Counted from the stretch's first letter, positions 1-9,834 are shown. The stretch: 64,000 bases of DNA from Polaribacter reichenbachii (GCF_001975665.1 NZ_CP019419.1:1178001-1242000); one strand, 5' to 3'. The notes: generated by a model not told the origin, from the sequence alone. Translations and numbers: made by a program.

Positions 1-1941
1 ATTTAAACCAATGTATTGATCTTGTGTTGTTGGGTTTCTAAAACCTGTTTGAAAAGAAGCTCTAAAATTTTGATTTTTATTTTCACCAGCTGCATATGCT
101 AAGGAAATTCTTGGAGAAAAATTACCATCAAAATTTTGTGCTTTGTCATAACGTAATGAAGCTGTTAATTTTAAACGATCTTCTTCCAAAAATTTCTTCT
201 GCATTTGAGAATATACACCATATTCATCATAATCAATTGGCCCATCGTAATCTGTAAAAATACTACCCATCGAGTTTAAAGAATATCTTCTATAAGAACC
301 ACCAACTTGCACTTCTGCCCAATCTACAACATCTTGAAAATTGTAGTTTGCATCTGTGTGGTATAATTTTGTTTGATCTTGAAACTTAGAACCCGTAACT
401 AAATCTGGATCTGCGGTTACTTTATCGAAGGCAGCTTTAAATTCTGGAGTACCTGGTTCATACCTACCAGATTCTGCAGTTTGTCTTGCTACAGCATGTG
501 CTTCATCAGAAGTTAAACCTCCTAAAGTACCTAATGCATAAGCTCCAACATATTCACCAAACCAAGTATTATCATCTTTCCATTCTCTGTTGATGTTAAT
601 CGCTGCAAAACGCGTATCAAAAGAATCTCCTGCATCTTCGCTTGTTAAATAACCTCTTACAAAAAAGTTTTTACCTCTTAATTCTAATTTATGTTGTTGC
701 ATTAAAAAATTGGTAATATTATATCTATTTAAACCTTGATAAATCGTGTTTCCAATTCCTAATTTAGAATTCCAAATAATCTCTAAACGATCATTACCAA
801 AAGGTCTATAATTTAAAGATGCACCAACTTTAATACTCTCTGCATTATAGGTCATTAAATCTCTTTCATTATAACCAGTTCTACTAATATTTTCACTTGG
901 CACTAATGCAGCAGCACCACTTGGTAAAATTCCTAAGCTTTCTAATGTTTGAGCCACACCATTTATGTTTGTAGAAACCTCATCTCCATAAACATTTAAA
1001 CCATCGTAATTTCTGTCAGAATTTCTATCTCCAGCAATATATTTTCCATTCGATGTATTTCTATAATCTGTAGCATACCATTCTGTACCGTCTAAAGCCG
1101 AAAAAGTAACTTTTGCTGCAAATTTTTCTGAAAATGCATGTGCCATTCTTAAACTAAAATCGGTGTAAGAATTATCACCAGCTGCTTCTTGACTAGTTAA
1201 TCCTGTTTTTAAAGAAATACTAATTCCTTGATCGTCGAAAGGACTTTTACTTGTCATAAACATAATACCATTAAAGGCATTTGCACCATAAAGTGCAGAA
1301 GATGCTCCAGGAAGTAATTCTACAGTATTTACATCTAACTCAGACATACCTAATAAATTACCTAAAGCAAAATTTAAGGCTGGTGATGAGTTATCCATAC
1401 CATCTACCAACTGCATAAAACGCGTATTTGCAAATGTTGCAAAACCACGAGTATTTACAGATTTAAAAGTTAAACTATTTGTATTAACATCTACACCTTT
1501 TAAGTTTTCTAAACCATCGTAAAAAGAGGGTGCTGATGTGTTTTTAATAGCTCTACTATCCATTCTTTCTACAGTAACAGGAGACTCCATAATTCGTTCT
1601 GGAGTTCTAGATGCAGAAACCACAATTTCATCTAAAGAAGTTTCATTTTCTACTAGACTAACTTCTACTTTTTGGTTATTTTTTGTTATTTCTACCTTCA
1701 CCATCTGGAACCCTAACATAGAAATTTCTAATGTAAACGGAGGGTTATCTGTAATATTAAGCACAAAATTACCATCAAAATCTGTAGTTGTACCTAGGGC
1801 TTTTCTATAAATTTTAATGTTTGCTCCAGGAAGTGTATCTCCTGTTTTTGCGTCTTTAACTGTCCCAGTAATAGTGGTTTGGCCCACCATTGCTAAACTA
1901 CCAAAAGCTATAAACGCAATAAGTAAAATCTTTTTTATCAT
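1..1941 (-). CDS. TonB-dependent outer-membrane receptor, 3' part outside window
   Basis: The minus-strand frame is open from an ATG at 1941 to the window edge (647 codons, no stop), so the C-terminal barrel end is missing. Residues 1-22 form a signal peptide (MIKKILLIAFIAFGSLAMVG). Next comes a CarboxypepD_reg-like domain with the typical TTITGTVKD and DTLPGANI segments, a short TonB-box-like linker (LDEIVVSASRTPERI), then a plug domain with NTRGFATFANTRFMQLVDG and LLPGASSALYGANAFNGI. The distal part reads as beta-barrel. Such receptors take up large ligands across the outer membrane using TonB energy. The ligand cannot be told; no SusD-like partner is visible on this side. The gene is divergent from ribF with a 190-bp gap. 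Confidence 0.9.
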   Translation of the reverse strand, partial: MIKKILLIAFIAFGSLAMVGQTTITGTVKDAKTGDTLPGANIKIYRKALGTTTDFDGNFVLNITDNPPFTLEISMLGFQMVKVEITKNNQKVEVSLVENETSLDEIVVSASRTPERIMESPVTVERMDSRAIKNTSAPSFYDGLENLKGVDVNTNSLTFKSVNTRGFATFANTRFMQLVDGMDNSSPALNFALGNLLGMSELDVNTVELLPGASSALYGANAFNGIMFMTSKSPFDDQGISISLKTGLTSQEAAGDNSYTDFSLRMAHAFSEKFAAKVTFSALDGTEWYATDYRNTSNGKYIAGDRNSDRNYDGLNVYGDEVSTNINGVAQTLESLGILPSGAAALVPSENISRTGYNERDLMTYNAESIKVGASLNYRPFGNDRLEIIWNSKLGIGNTIYQGLNRYNITNFLMQQHKLELRGKNFFVRGYLTSEDAGDSFDTRFAAININREWKDDNTWFGEYVGAYALGTLGGLTSDEAHAVARQTAESGRYEPGTPEFKAAFDKVTADPDLVTGSKFQDQTKLYHTDANYNFQDVVDWAEVQVGGSYRRYSLNSMGSIFTDYDGPIDYDEYGVYSQMQKKFLEEDRLKLTASLRYDKAQNFDGNFSPRISLAYAAGENKNQNFRASFQTGFRNPTTQDQYIGLN

Positions 1942-2104
1942 AATTTGAATTAATTTGTTAACTAAGATGCAAAATACGATTTTTTTTGAATTTCTGAATA
2001 AATCATCAAATATTTTGTGATTTTAACAAATTCACTCTATTTTAATTATCAAATAGTTACATTAAAACGGAATTTTTATTTTCTATTTTCACTTTTCAAT
2101 ATTG

Positions 2105-2112
2105 TACATTTG
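2105..2112 (+). promoter_or_regulatory. Bacteroidota -7 promoter box for ribF
   Basis: TACATTTG matches the TAnnTTTG -7 consensus of the primary sigma factor of Bacteroidota. It ends 20 nt before the TTG start of ribF. No clear -33 TTG was found. Confidence 0.5.
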
Positions 2113-2132
2113 TAGTATAAATTTTTACGTTT

Positions 2133-3065
2133 TTGAAAGTAGTACAAGACATTTTAAACTTTTCTTCACCCTCCCAAACTTTTGTAACAATTGGTACTTT
2201 TGATGGTGTACATTATGGGCATCAAAAAATTATTGAAAAACTGGTTTTAGAAGCTAAAAAAGCAAATAAAAAATCGGTATTGCTTACCTTTTTTCCTCAC
2301 CCAAGAATGGTATTACAAAAAGATGCTTCTATTGAGTTAATAAACACCATACAAGAGCGTGCTTTTTTATTAGAAAAAACAGGTTTAGATTATTTAATTA
2401 TCCATCCTTTTAGCAAAGAATTTTCTAGAACTTCTGCTTTAGAGTTTGTAAGAGATATTTTAGTAAATCAACTCAATATTTCTAAATTAATTATTGGTTA
2501 CGATCATCATTTTGGAAAAAATAGAGAAGGTAATATTACCCAACTAACAGAATATAGCCATTTATACGATTTTAAAGTAGAAGAAATTCCTGCACAAGAC
2601 ATAGATGATGTTTCTGTAAGTTCTACAAAAATTAGACGCGCTTTACACGAAGGCAATTTAAAAACTGCCAATAATTATTTAGGATATTACTTTATGCTAA
2701 ATGGAAACGTGGTTAATGGCAAACAATTAGGAGGAAAAATTGGCTACCCAACAGCAAATATAGATGTTAAAGAAACTTATAAATTAATACCTAAAACTGG
2801 TGTTTATGTGGTTAAATCTTTAATTGATAATAAAACTGTTTTTGGGATGATGAATATTGGTAATAGACCAACTGTAGATGGTAATCATCAAACAATTGAA
2901 GTTCATTTCTTAGATTTTAATCAAGATTTGTATGATAAAAACTTAACCATAGAATTGATTTATTTTTTACGTGATGAACAAAAGTTTGATTCTATTGATT
3001 TGTTAATTGAGCAACTTAAAAAAGATGAAGAAACTGCCAGAAATTATATTAAAAATCATCTGTAA
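2133..3065 (+). CDS. ribF: Bifunctional riboflavin kinase / FAD synthetase
   Basis: Makes FMN from riboflavin and then FAD from FMN in the cytoplasm. The N-terminal FAD-synthetase half carries the nucleotidyltransferase signature GTFDGVHYGH at residues 21-30, the HHFGKNREGN segment and the VSSTKIR motif near residue 160. The C-terminal flavokinase half carries GKIGYPTANI and NIGNRPTVDG. The 310-aa length is normal for the family. The start is a TTG at 2133: the reading MKVVQDILNF fits family N-termini, no upstream ATG exists, and a -7 box sits 20 nt before it. The gene stands alone between a divergent TonB receptor and serS. Confidence 0.96.
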   Translation: MKVVQDILNFSSPSQTFVTIGTFDGVHYGHQKIIEKLVLEAKKANKKSVLLTFFPHPRMVLQKDASIELINTIQERAFLLEKTGLDYLIIHPFSKEFSRTSALEFVRDILVNQLNISKLIIGYDHHFGKNREGNITQLTEYSHLYDFKVEEIPAQDIDDVSVSSTKIRRALHEGNLKTANNYLGYYFMLNGNVVNGKQLGGKIGYPTANIDVKETYKLIPKTGVYVVKSLIDNKTVFGMMNIGNRPTVDGNHQTIEVHFLDFNQDLYDKNLTIELIYFLRDEQKFDSIDLLIEQLKKDEETARNYIKNHL

Positions 3066-3100
3066 TTATTAGATAACTTTTGTTTTGTAGTTTGCAATAC

Positions 3101-3185
3101 GCGTTAAGGATTGAGCAATTGTTTGAGCTCTTTTTTGTTTTTTTACAAAAAAAGCGAGTGCGAAAGCCTGACCTTTAGGTAACGC
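3101..3185 (+). repeat. Palindromic dispersed repeat, copy 1
   Basis: Outer arms gcgtta (3101-3106) and taacgc (3180-3185) enclose an inner hairpin with a U-rich stem: gagctctttttt-gt, a T loop, then ac-aaaaaaagcgag. A second copy lies inverted at 17581-17661. Both share the tttgagctctttttt...aaaaaaagcgagtgc core while the base pairs around the inner loop and the outer arms differ. It occupies most of the ribF-serS gap. From memory, similar elements are common between genes in flavobacteria; I could not search for this. Confidence 0.7.
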
Positions 3186-3251
3186 CCAAAACAAGAAAAT
3201 TTTACGCTTATTTTAATTTAAGAATTCGTGGCGAAACTATTTCACAAATTA

Positions 3252-3259
3252 TATATTTG
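3252..3259 (+). promoter_or_regulatory. -7 promoter box for serS
   Basis: TATATTTG matches TAnnTTTG and lies 22 nt before the serS ATG, just after the dispersed repeat. Confidence 0.5.
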
Positions 3260-3281
3260 CAGTTCATAATTCTTACAGAAA

Positions 3282-4556
3282 ATGTTACAAGTACACTTTA
3301 TTAGAGAAAACAAAGCAACTGTTTTAGAAGGTTTAGCAAAACGTAATTTTGCTGATGCTGAAACAATAATTGAACAAGTTTTAACTGCGGATGAAAACAG
3401 AAGAGCAACTCAGGTTGAACTTGATAATACATTAGCAGAATCTAATAAAATATCCAAAGAGATTGGTAATTTATATAAAACTGGTAAAGCACAAGAAGCA
3501 AACGTTTTAAAAGAAAAAACGGGTCAGTTAAAAGAAAGTTCTAAAGAATTGTCTGAAAAACTAACAGTTTATGCAGATGAGTTACAGGCACTTTTATATC
3601 AAATTCCAAATATTCCTCATGCTTCTGTAAAAGCAGGGGCTTCTGAAGAAGATAATGAGAACATTTTTAGTGAAGGTATTATTCCTGATTTAGGAGATAA
3701 TGCACTTCCTCATTGGGAATTGGCAAAAAAATATGACATAATCGATTTTGAATTGGGTACCAAAATTTCTGGTGCTGGTTTTCCTGTTTATAAAGGAAAA
3801 GGAGCAAGATTACAACGTGCTTTAATCAATTATTTTTTAGATAAAAATACGGCTGCTGGTTATACAGAAGTGCAAGTGCCACATTTGGTAAATACAGCTT
3901 CTGCAACTGCAACTGGACAATTGCCAGATAAAGATGGGCAAATGTATCATTCTACCATAGATGATTTGTATTTAATACCTACTGCAGAAGTGCCAATTAC
4001 TAATATTTTTCGTGGAGATTTAGTGCAAGAATCAGATTTTCCTATCACTTTAACTGGTTATACACCTTGTTTTAGACGCGAAGCTGGTAGTTATGGTGCT
4101 CACGTTCGTGGTTTAAACAGATTACATCAATTTGATAAAGTAGAAATTGTAAGAATTGAGCATCCAGAAAATTCTTATAAAGCTTTAGATGGAATGGTTG
4201 AGCACATTAAAAATATTTTAAGAGAGCTTAAATTACCTTATAGAATTTTACGTTTATGTGGTGGAGATACAGGTTTTACATCTGCATTAACGTTCGATTT
4301 TGAATTGTTTTCTACAGCACAAAACAGATGGTTAGAAATTAGTTCTGCATCTAACTTCGAAACTTTTCAGGCAAATAGATTAAAATTACGTTTTAAAAAT
4401 GCAGCAGGTAAAAGCGAATTAGCGCACACACTTAATGGAAGTTCTTTAGCTTTACCAAGGGTTTTGGCTGGTATTTTAGAAAACTATCAAACAGCAGATG
4501 GAATTAAAATTCCAGATGTTTTAGTGCCTTATTGTGGGTTTGATTATATAAAATAA
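3282..4556 (+). CDS. serS: Serine--tRNA ligase
   Basis: Charges tRNA(Ser) with serine. The N-terminal tRNA-binding arm (about residues 1-105) is rich in heptad-like K/E/L positions, as expected for the long antiparallel coiled coil. The class II catalytic core follows: motif 2 reads TPCFRREAGSYG with the downstream GLNRLHQFDKVE, and motif 3 reads ALPRVLAGILENYQ. TAEVPITN and SSASNFETFQANR are also typical. At 424 aa it is full length. The ATG start gives MLQVHFIRENK, the usual N-terminus. It is followed by a bidirectional terminator shared with the convergent 4640 gene. Confidence 0.97.
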   Translation: MLQVHFIRENKATVLEGLAKRNFADAETIIEQVLTADENRRATQVELDNTLAESNKISKEIGNLYKTGKAQEANVLKEKTGQLKESSKELSEKLTVYADELQALLYQIPNIPHASVKAGASEEDNENIFSEGIIPDLGDNALPHWELAKKYDIIDFELGTKISGAGFPVYKGKGARLQRALINYFLDKNTAAGYTEVQVPHLVNTASATATGQLPDKDGQMYHSTIDDLYLIPTAEVPITNIFRGDLVQESDFPITLTGYTPCFRREAGSYGAHVRGLNRLHQFDKVEIVRIEHPENSYKALDGMVEHIKNILRELKLPYRILRLCGGDTGFTSALTFDFELFSTAQNRWLEISSASNFETFQANRLKLRFKNAAGKSELAHTLNGSSLALPRVLAGILENYQTADGIKIPDVLVPYCGFDYIK

Positions 4557-4594
4557 TTTCTATAGTTATTAACTACTATTTAAAAAAATTAAAC

Positions 4595-4626
4595 AAAGAG
4601 CCACCATTAAAAAATGGTGGCTCTTT
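4595..4626. terminator. Bidirectional rho-independent terminator
   Basis: Perfect 14-bp arms aaagagccaccatt (4595-4608) and aatggtggctcttt (4613-4626) with a 4-nt loop, A-tract before and T-rich after, between convergent serS and the 4640 gene. Confidence 0.9.
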
Positions 4627-4639
4627 CTTATATTATAAA

Positions 4640-5935
4640 TTAATTTAAAACCAGTTTTTTAGAGGTAGAACTATTACCTGAATTAAACTTTAAGATATAT
4701 ATACCACTTGGTATATTAGATAAATCTAATGTTCTATTATAAAAACCTGAGTTTGATTTTAATGATGTATTAAATATTTTTTTACCAGTTATTGTATAAA
4801 TTGATACTTCATTTTTACTATCTGTTAATTTATTTATATCATAAACTAAATTTATTTGCTTATCTATTGAAGGGTTAGGGTAAACTCCAAAAGATACATT
4901 ATCTGAAACATCATTTATACCCAAAGCAGCTGTTACATCTTTAAATTGAAAAGTTATGTTACCAGTAGCACTTCCTTCATAGTTTGTAAAATATAATCTA
5001 TAAACTGTGTTATCTGGATATTTTACATAAAAAATTTCATAAGGATCAACATATCTTGTGTAAAGATCTTTAACTTTTGCCCATTTACGTCCAATAGCAT
5101 TTATCTCTGTTGCATATGTTAAAGATGGGTTTGTAGCTGTTCCATCTGGTTCATCATTTATGGCAACTTCAAGATCTTCATTAAGTAATGAACCTCTAAC
5201 TAAATAGTAAGATCCCCCAGCTTTAGCATCAAATCCAGACACATCATCAGCATTTGGAATTTCTGTAATATATCGTGTAAACTTCAAATCCCAGTCTGAC
5301 ATTGCAGGTTCTGCAATTACTTCTTCTCCATTTTTAATTGAATAGTAATTAAATCTGTTTTCAGGGTTATTTGTATTTGGTATTGTTACAGTTTTATCTT
5401 CTCCCCAAGTAGAAGAACCACTATTCCAAGTACTATATTTAAAAGTGTAACCTCCAAAATAATCTTCGTTAATAAACTTTACAAATCTACCATCATTAAA
5501 TTTAATAACAAAAATAACAGTACCCTCTACATGATGATTACTTGGATTATATTCTCCCCAACCATATGTTGCAGATCCATTATCAAACGCACCTTTTGTC
5601 CAAGTTTCTAAACTATTATGTAATCGTGTCCAATTTGCTTCATTAGCAAGATCAATAGTATCCCAATCATTTAAATCATTAGATGCTTCAAATACATTAT
5701 AAGCTTGGTTGTCATTAATCCTTATTCCAAATTGAGTTGCACTTGTTCTTAAAAAAGCAATATCCCAAGAAAAGTCACTAAAATTTACTTCGGTTTTTGT
5801 ACTTAGTTTGTAATATGATGCGTTAGAATATCCACCACCCATACTCACATTTGCTGTTGTTTTTTGAGCAGAAACCGAATTTATGGTTAATAACATAATA
5901 ATTAAAGCGTGTAGTTTTGTTTTCATTGTTTTCAT
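4640..5935 (-). CDS. Secreted HmuY-like protein with T9SS type A sorting domain
   Basis: Residues 1-23 are a signal peptide ending SVSA-Q. The body has two related halves: the first contains SDFSWDIAFLRTSATQFGIR and later FNDGRFVKFINEDYFGGYTF; the second contains MSDWDLKFTRY and later YPDNTVYRLYFTNYEG. The W-D-I/L-x-F plus 'conduct x-V/K-x-F...Y' pattern is that of HmuY-like haem-binding proteins, so a tandem HmuY-like arrangement is my reading. The last ~80 residues (SFGVYPNPSIDKQINLVY ... GIYILKF) are a Por secretion tail (type A), so it should be exported by T9SS and attached to or released from the surface. The alternative start at 5926 is equally possible. Haem binding is inferred only. 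Confidence 0.85.
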   Translation of the reverse strand: MKTMKTKLHALIIMLLTINSVSAQKTTANVSMGGGYSNASYYKLSTKTEVNFSDFSWDIAFLRTSATQFGIRINDNQAYNVFEASNDLNDWDTIDLANEANWTRLHNSLETWTKGAFDNGSATYGWGEYNPSNHHVEGTVIFVIKFNDGRFVKFINEDYFGGYTFKYSTWNSGSSTWGEDKTVTIPNTNNPENRFNYYSIKNGEEVIAEPAMSDWDLKFTRYITEIPNADDVSGFDAKAGGSYYLVRGSLLNEDLEVAINDEPDGTATNPSLTYATEINAIGRKWAKVKDLYTRYVDPYEIFYVKYPDNTVYRLYFTNYEGSATGNITFQFKDVTAALGINDVSDNVSFGVYPNPSIDKQINLVYDINKLTDSKNEVSIYTITGKKIFNTSLKSNSGFYNRTLDLSNIPSGIYILKFNSGNSSTSKKLVLN

Positions 5936-6274
5936 TGTTTGTGTGAATTAAAAATTTATATATAATTATTGTATTCGTTTTTATTAAAATTAAGTACAAC
6001 CCCTATAAACACTAGTATTAATTATAATTTACATTTTGTTTATTACTTACGTTTACCCATTTTTTTGTTAATAATATCCTTCCTTAATGACAAAGAATAA
6101 TTCAAAAAAAAAGTGAAAATAAAAGGTTAAATATTTTTTATTTAGAACTATTCTTAATTAGATTTGCAGCAAATATATATATTATTTTAATTCAATCTAA
6201 ATAAACATAGTGTTTTTTTAAAAATTAACATTTACTAAACACAAACCAATTAATATGAAACAATTAGCACATTT
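5936..6274. other. Divergent intergenic region with one -7 box and a leader peptide
   Basis: This 339-bp AT-rich gap separates two divergent genes for T9SS cargo. TAGATTTG at 6159-6166 fits a plus-strand -7 box, giving a long leader of about 100 nt. A 7-codon ORF (MKQLAHL, from ATG 6255) ends in a TGA that overlaps the ATG of the 6275 gene (ATGA), a layout seen in translational coupling. No clear minus-strand promoter and no RNA gene were seen. Confidence 0.45.
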
Positions 6275-8086
6275 ATGACAACTTTAAACAATAGCCTTAT
6301 AATTTTATTTTTGCTAGTAACTTTAAATCTGTTTTGTCAAACTACAGATGATAAATGTATTGTTACAACTATTAATCCTGATTTTGAAACGCCTATAAAT
6401 ACTGGAACAAATCCAATATATCCAGATCAATCAGATGTACCTGGTTGGCAGACAACAGCAACAGATGGTGTTATAGAAATATGGTCAAACACTAGAATTC
6501 CTGCGTATTCTGGAAATCAATTTATAGAATTAAATGCGAATGAAGTATCAGGCTTATACCAAGACTATGACAGCCCAGAAGGAACTCTTTTTGATTATGC
6601 TTTTGCACACAGAGGAAGATTAGGAATAGATACGTGCCAACTGCTAGCAGGACCTCCAGGAGGGCCATATGTAAATGTTGGGGCACCAGTATCTACAGGA
6701 CAAGTTTGGAGTTACAATACAGGAACATATCTTGTACCTGCTGGTCAGCCTAAAACACGATTTATATTTCAATCTGTTAGTAGTACTGGAAGAGAAACTG
6801 TTGGAAATTTTTTAGATAATATTAGCTTTACTGCAAATGTTGGAATATTAACTGCAGGGCCAATAGAAGTGTTTTGTGGTAACGAAGTAATAGTAGAAAG
6901 CATAGGAAATGGTACTTGGGAGGAAGATCCTACAAATCCATCAATAACCATTATAAGCGATATAACTAGTAACAATATAACAATTTCTGGTTTTGCAACC
7001 TCAGGAGAATATATCTATAAATGGGTTTCTCCTTTTTGTTCATCAACAATTAGTATAATTTATGATGAAGATTTAATACCTGCTCCAAATGTTAATGATA
7101 TTTCTTATTGTGAAGGAGATATTCCCATTCCAATAGACATAAAACCCATAGAAGATTATAAAATAAATTGGTATTCAGACAATTTAGGTGTAAACAATTT
7201 ATCAGAAATTCCCACTATAGATACCAGTATTGTTGGAGAAACTATTTATTACGTTTCTCAGCAAAGCATTAACGGATGTGAAAGCACTATAGTTCCTATA
7301 AAAATAATTATTAATACACTCCCTGTTTTTGATTTAGAAGAAAATTATACACTATGTATAGATGAAAGTGATGGCAAATTGCTGAATGAAGTAGTGTTAG
7401 ATACAGGTCTAGATGTAGATAAGTATAATTTTACTTGGTTTTTAAACGGTATAGAAATAGCAGGAGCAACTCTAGAAAACTATACACCAATTAAAGGGGG
7501 AACTTATAGAGTTGATGTGGTAACTAAAACAACTTCAACAGGAGCAATATGTAAGACTAGTGATACCGTAGAAATTATTGAAAGCTCAAACGTAATACCA
7601 GAAATAATTAGTAAAGTAACTACAGAAGCATTTGCAGATACGCATATTATAGAAACACAAGTAAATGGTGAGTTTGAATATGAATATAGTTTAGATGATG
7701 GGCCGTGGCAAGAAGAAAATATTTTTAGAGATGTTTCTTTAGGAGAACATATTATAAAAGTAAGAGACACTATAGGCTGTGGAGAAGCAAGTAATAGTGT
7801 AATTGTTATAGATTATCCTGTTTTTTTTACACCAAATGGAGATGGAGTAAATGATTTTTGGAAAATAACAGGAATGGATAATCAACCCAATTCTAAGATT
7901 TACATTTTTGATCGTTATGGAAAATTACTAAAACGACTTGCTCCTACAGATAATGGTTGGGATGGAACCTACAATGGTAAACTAATGCCAGAAAATGACT
8001 ATTGGTTTTCTATAGATTATATAGAACCCAATAGTTTTACATCAACCAATAAAAATTTTAAAGGTCATTTTTCCTTAAAAAGATAA
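6275..8086 (+). CDS. Large secreted protein with T9SS type B (gliding-motility) C-terminal domain
   Basis: Residues 1-22 form a signal peptide (FLLVTLNLFCQ). The N-terminal part (about 30-190) contains NPDFETP, DVPGWQTTATDGVIEIW and GNQFIELNA, resembling carbohydrate-binding-like beta-sandwich modules seen in flavobacterial surface proteins. The middle is made of Ig-like/PKD-like segments with ISYCEGDIPIPI and YTLCIDESDG. The last ~85 residues (FFTPNGDGVNDFWKITGM ... IYIFDRYGKLL ... GWDGTYNGKLMPENDYWF) are the CHU_C/type B sorting domain. It heads a same-strand run with a lectin-like cargo protein, a PorP/SprF protein and a PorE-like protein, which likely handle its export or anchoring. Ligand unknown. 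Confidence 0.88.
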   Translation: MTTLNNSLIILFLLVTLNLFCQTTDDKCIVTTINPDFETPINTGTNPIYPDQSDVPGWQTTATDGVIEIWSNTRIPAYSGNQFIELNANEVSGLYQDYDSPEGTLFDYAFAHRGRLGIDTCQLLAGPPGGPYVNVGAPVSTGQVWSYNTGTYLVPAGQPKTRFIFQSVSSTGRETVGNFLDNISFTANVGILTAGPIEVFCGNEVIVESIGNGTWEEDPTNPSITIISDITSNNITISGFATSGEYIYKWVSPFCSSTISIIYDEDLIPAPNVNDISYCEGDIPIPIDIKPIEDYKINWYSDNLGVNNLSEIPTIDTSIVGETIYYVSQQSINGCESTIVPIKIIINTLPVFDLEENYTLCIDESDGKLLNEVVLDTGLDVDKYNFTWFLNGIEIAGATLENYTPIKGGTYRVDVVTKTTSTGAICKTSDTVEIIESSNVIPEIISKVTTEAFADTHIIETQVNGEFEYEYSLDDGPWQEENIFRDVSLGEHIIKVRDTIGCGEASNSVIVIDYPVFFTPNGDGVNDFWKITGMDNQPNSKIYIFDRYGKLLKRLAPTDNGWDGTYNGKLMPENDYWFSIDYIEPNSFTSTNKNFKGHFSLKR

Positions 8087-8120
8087 TTTAATAAAATAAA
8101 TACTTAAAAATAATTAAACC

Positions 8121-9806
8121 ATGAAAAACAACCTATTGCTTTGTATAATGATACTTTTTGCTTTTAAAGTTTCTGCACAACTAAAACCTAATTTCTTTGG
8201 AAATGCATATTCTTCAGGTGGCGATTGTTACGTTATTACAGATAATCAACAAACACAAGCAGGATCCGTTTGGTATGATAATTCGATAGACTTTACATCA
8301 GATTTTGAAATTATTTTTGAAGTTAATTTTGGTTCTAATGATAATGATGGTGCAGACGGAATAGCTTTAGTAATGAAAGATACGCCAGAAACAGAAATTG
8401 GTATAGTAGGTGCAGGATTAGGATACGAACGTATTTTTTCATCTATAGCAGTAGAATTTGACACTTTTGAGAATAGTGAACGTTCAGATATTCCAGAAGA
8501 TCATATCGCCTTAATATCCAACGGTAGTACAATTCATGATGCAGCAACAAATTTAGCAGGCCCAATAAGTGCACTTTCAGCCTCAAGTAATATTGAGGAT
8601 GGTCAATTTCATGAAGTTAAAATATCTTGGGTGGCAGCTACACAAACATTTAAAGTTATTTTTGATTGTGAAGAAAGAATATCTTATACAGGAGATCTTG
8701 TTAAGAATGTTTTTGATGGAGAATCACAAATATATTTTGGCTTTACAGGGTCTACAGGGCTGTATTACAACCTACACCAAGTTTGTTTTAAATATCTTTC
8801 ATTTGTAAAAAATCAAGATTTACCAGACCAAGAAATTTGTTTAGGTGACACTATAGATACAGTAGATGTAACCTACAATGGAGCAGTATCTTACCAATGG
8901 AGTCCTTCAGCAGGTGTTAGTGATCCAACATTACCAAACCCTATATTTTCTCCAACAGAAGACGTTATCTATACTGTAGAAATTTTAGATAGCTGTAATG
9001 AAATAATAAGTGAAAGCTTTGAAGTAAAAGTTAATAAAGCTGTAGTTGAAAGTATAATTCCAGTAAAGTCTGCAATTTGTTTTAATGAAGATGCAGAATT
9101 TACAATTACAGGTTCTCCTAATGCAAAAATAACATTCAGTATTAATAATGAAGCAAACCAAACTATAGAATTAGATAACTTAGGAAGTGCTTCGATTGTA
9201 GTAAACGAAGCTACTACAGATCAAACAGTTACTATTTCTCTTGTAGAAGATACTTCTGGTTCTGGATGTAGTATGATTATAACAGAATCTGCAACTATTT
9301 CTGTAGGTGAACCTCTAAATGCTTCAATTTCATACATATTAACATGTGATGGTGGAATAGCAAATATAAACGGAGAAGAAGGAGGAGTTTTCACGTTTAA
9401 CCCAATGCCACTAGACGAAGCTCTAATAAATAGTAATACAGGAGAAATTACTAATGGAACAATTGGTACCACTTACAACGTATCTTATATTATTACAAAT
9501 GGAGGATGTTCTAAAGAAATAATAACAACAATTACCATAGAATCATGCGTTATTCCAGAAGTTATTACTCCTAATAATGATGGCTTAAATGATCGGTTTT
9601 ATTTAAACGGTTTAAATGTTGAAGACTTAGAAATTTTTAACAGATATGGAACTACAGTTTTTCATAAAACTAATGGATATACTGATGAGTTTAATGGCAT
9701 TTCTAAAGACGGAAAAGAGCTACCTACTGGAACATATTTTTACAAAATTATTTTTAAAAACAAACCACCAAAAACAGGTTGGGTATACATTAATAGAGAA
9801 CAATAA
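8121..9806 (+). CDS. L-type lectin-domain protein with T9SS type B sorting domain
   Basis: A signal peptide (ending KVSA-Q, residue 19) is followed by an L-type (legume-like) lectin fold at about 25-230: GSVWYDNSIDFTSDFEIIFE, DGADGIALVM, SIAVEFDTFEN and FGFTGSTGLYYN match its strands and sugar-loop acid residues. Two Ig-like segments follow. The C-terminal ~80 residues (VITPNNDGLNDRFYLNGL ... LEIFNRYGTTVF ... GKELPTGTYFYKI) form a type B sorting domain. It is predicted to be a surface glycan-binding adhesin exported by T9SS. It lies 34 bp after the previous type B cargo gene and 28 bp before the PorP/SprF gene, so it is probably co-transcribed. Confidence 0.9.
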   Translation: MKNNLLLCIMILFAFKVSAQLKPNFFGNAYSSGGDCYVITDNQQTQAGSVWYDNSIDFTSDFEIIFEVNFGSNDNDGADGIALVMKDTPETEIGIVGAGLGYERIFSSIAVEFDTFENSERSDIPEDHIALISNGSTIHDAATNLAGPISALSASSNIEDGQFHEVKISWVAATQTFKVIFDCEERISYTGDLVKNVFDGESQIYFGFTGSTGLYYNLHQVCFKYLSFVKNQDLPDQEICLGDTIDTVDVTYNGAVSYQWSPSAGVSDPTLPNPIFSPTEDVIYTVEILDSCNEIISESFEVKVNKAVVESIIPVKSAICFNEDAEFTITGSPNAKITFSINNEANQTIELDNLGSASIVVNEATTDQTVTISLVEDTSGSGCSMIITESATISVGEPLNASISYILTCDGGIANINGEEGGVFTFNPMPLDEALINSNTGEITNGTIGTTYNVSYIITNGGCSKEIITTITIESCVIPEVITPNNDGLNDRFYLNGLNVEDLEIFNRYGTTVFHKTNGYTDEFNGISKDGKELPTGTYFYKIIFKNKPPKTGWVYINREQ

Positions 9807-9834
9807 CTTAACAATCATTTCACAATCTAAAATA

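Noticed and set aside
1538..1810. 90-codon plus-strand ORF
   Set aside because: Antisense to the TonB receptor; low-complexity hydrophobic shadow translation.
9646..9834. Upstream extension of the PorP/SprF gene
   Set aside because: Overlaps the lectin gene's 3' end in another frame; the signal peptide starts at the ATG at 9835.
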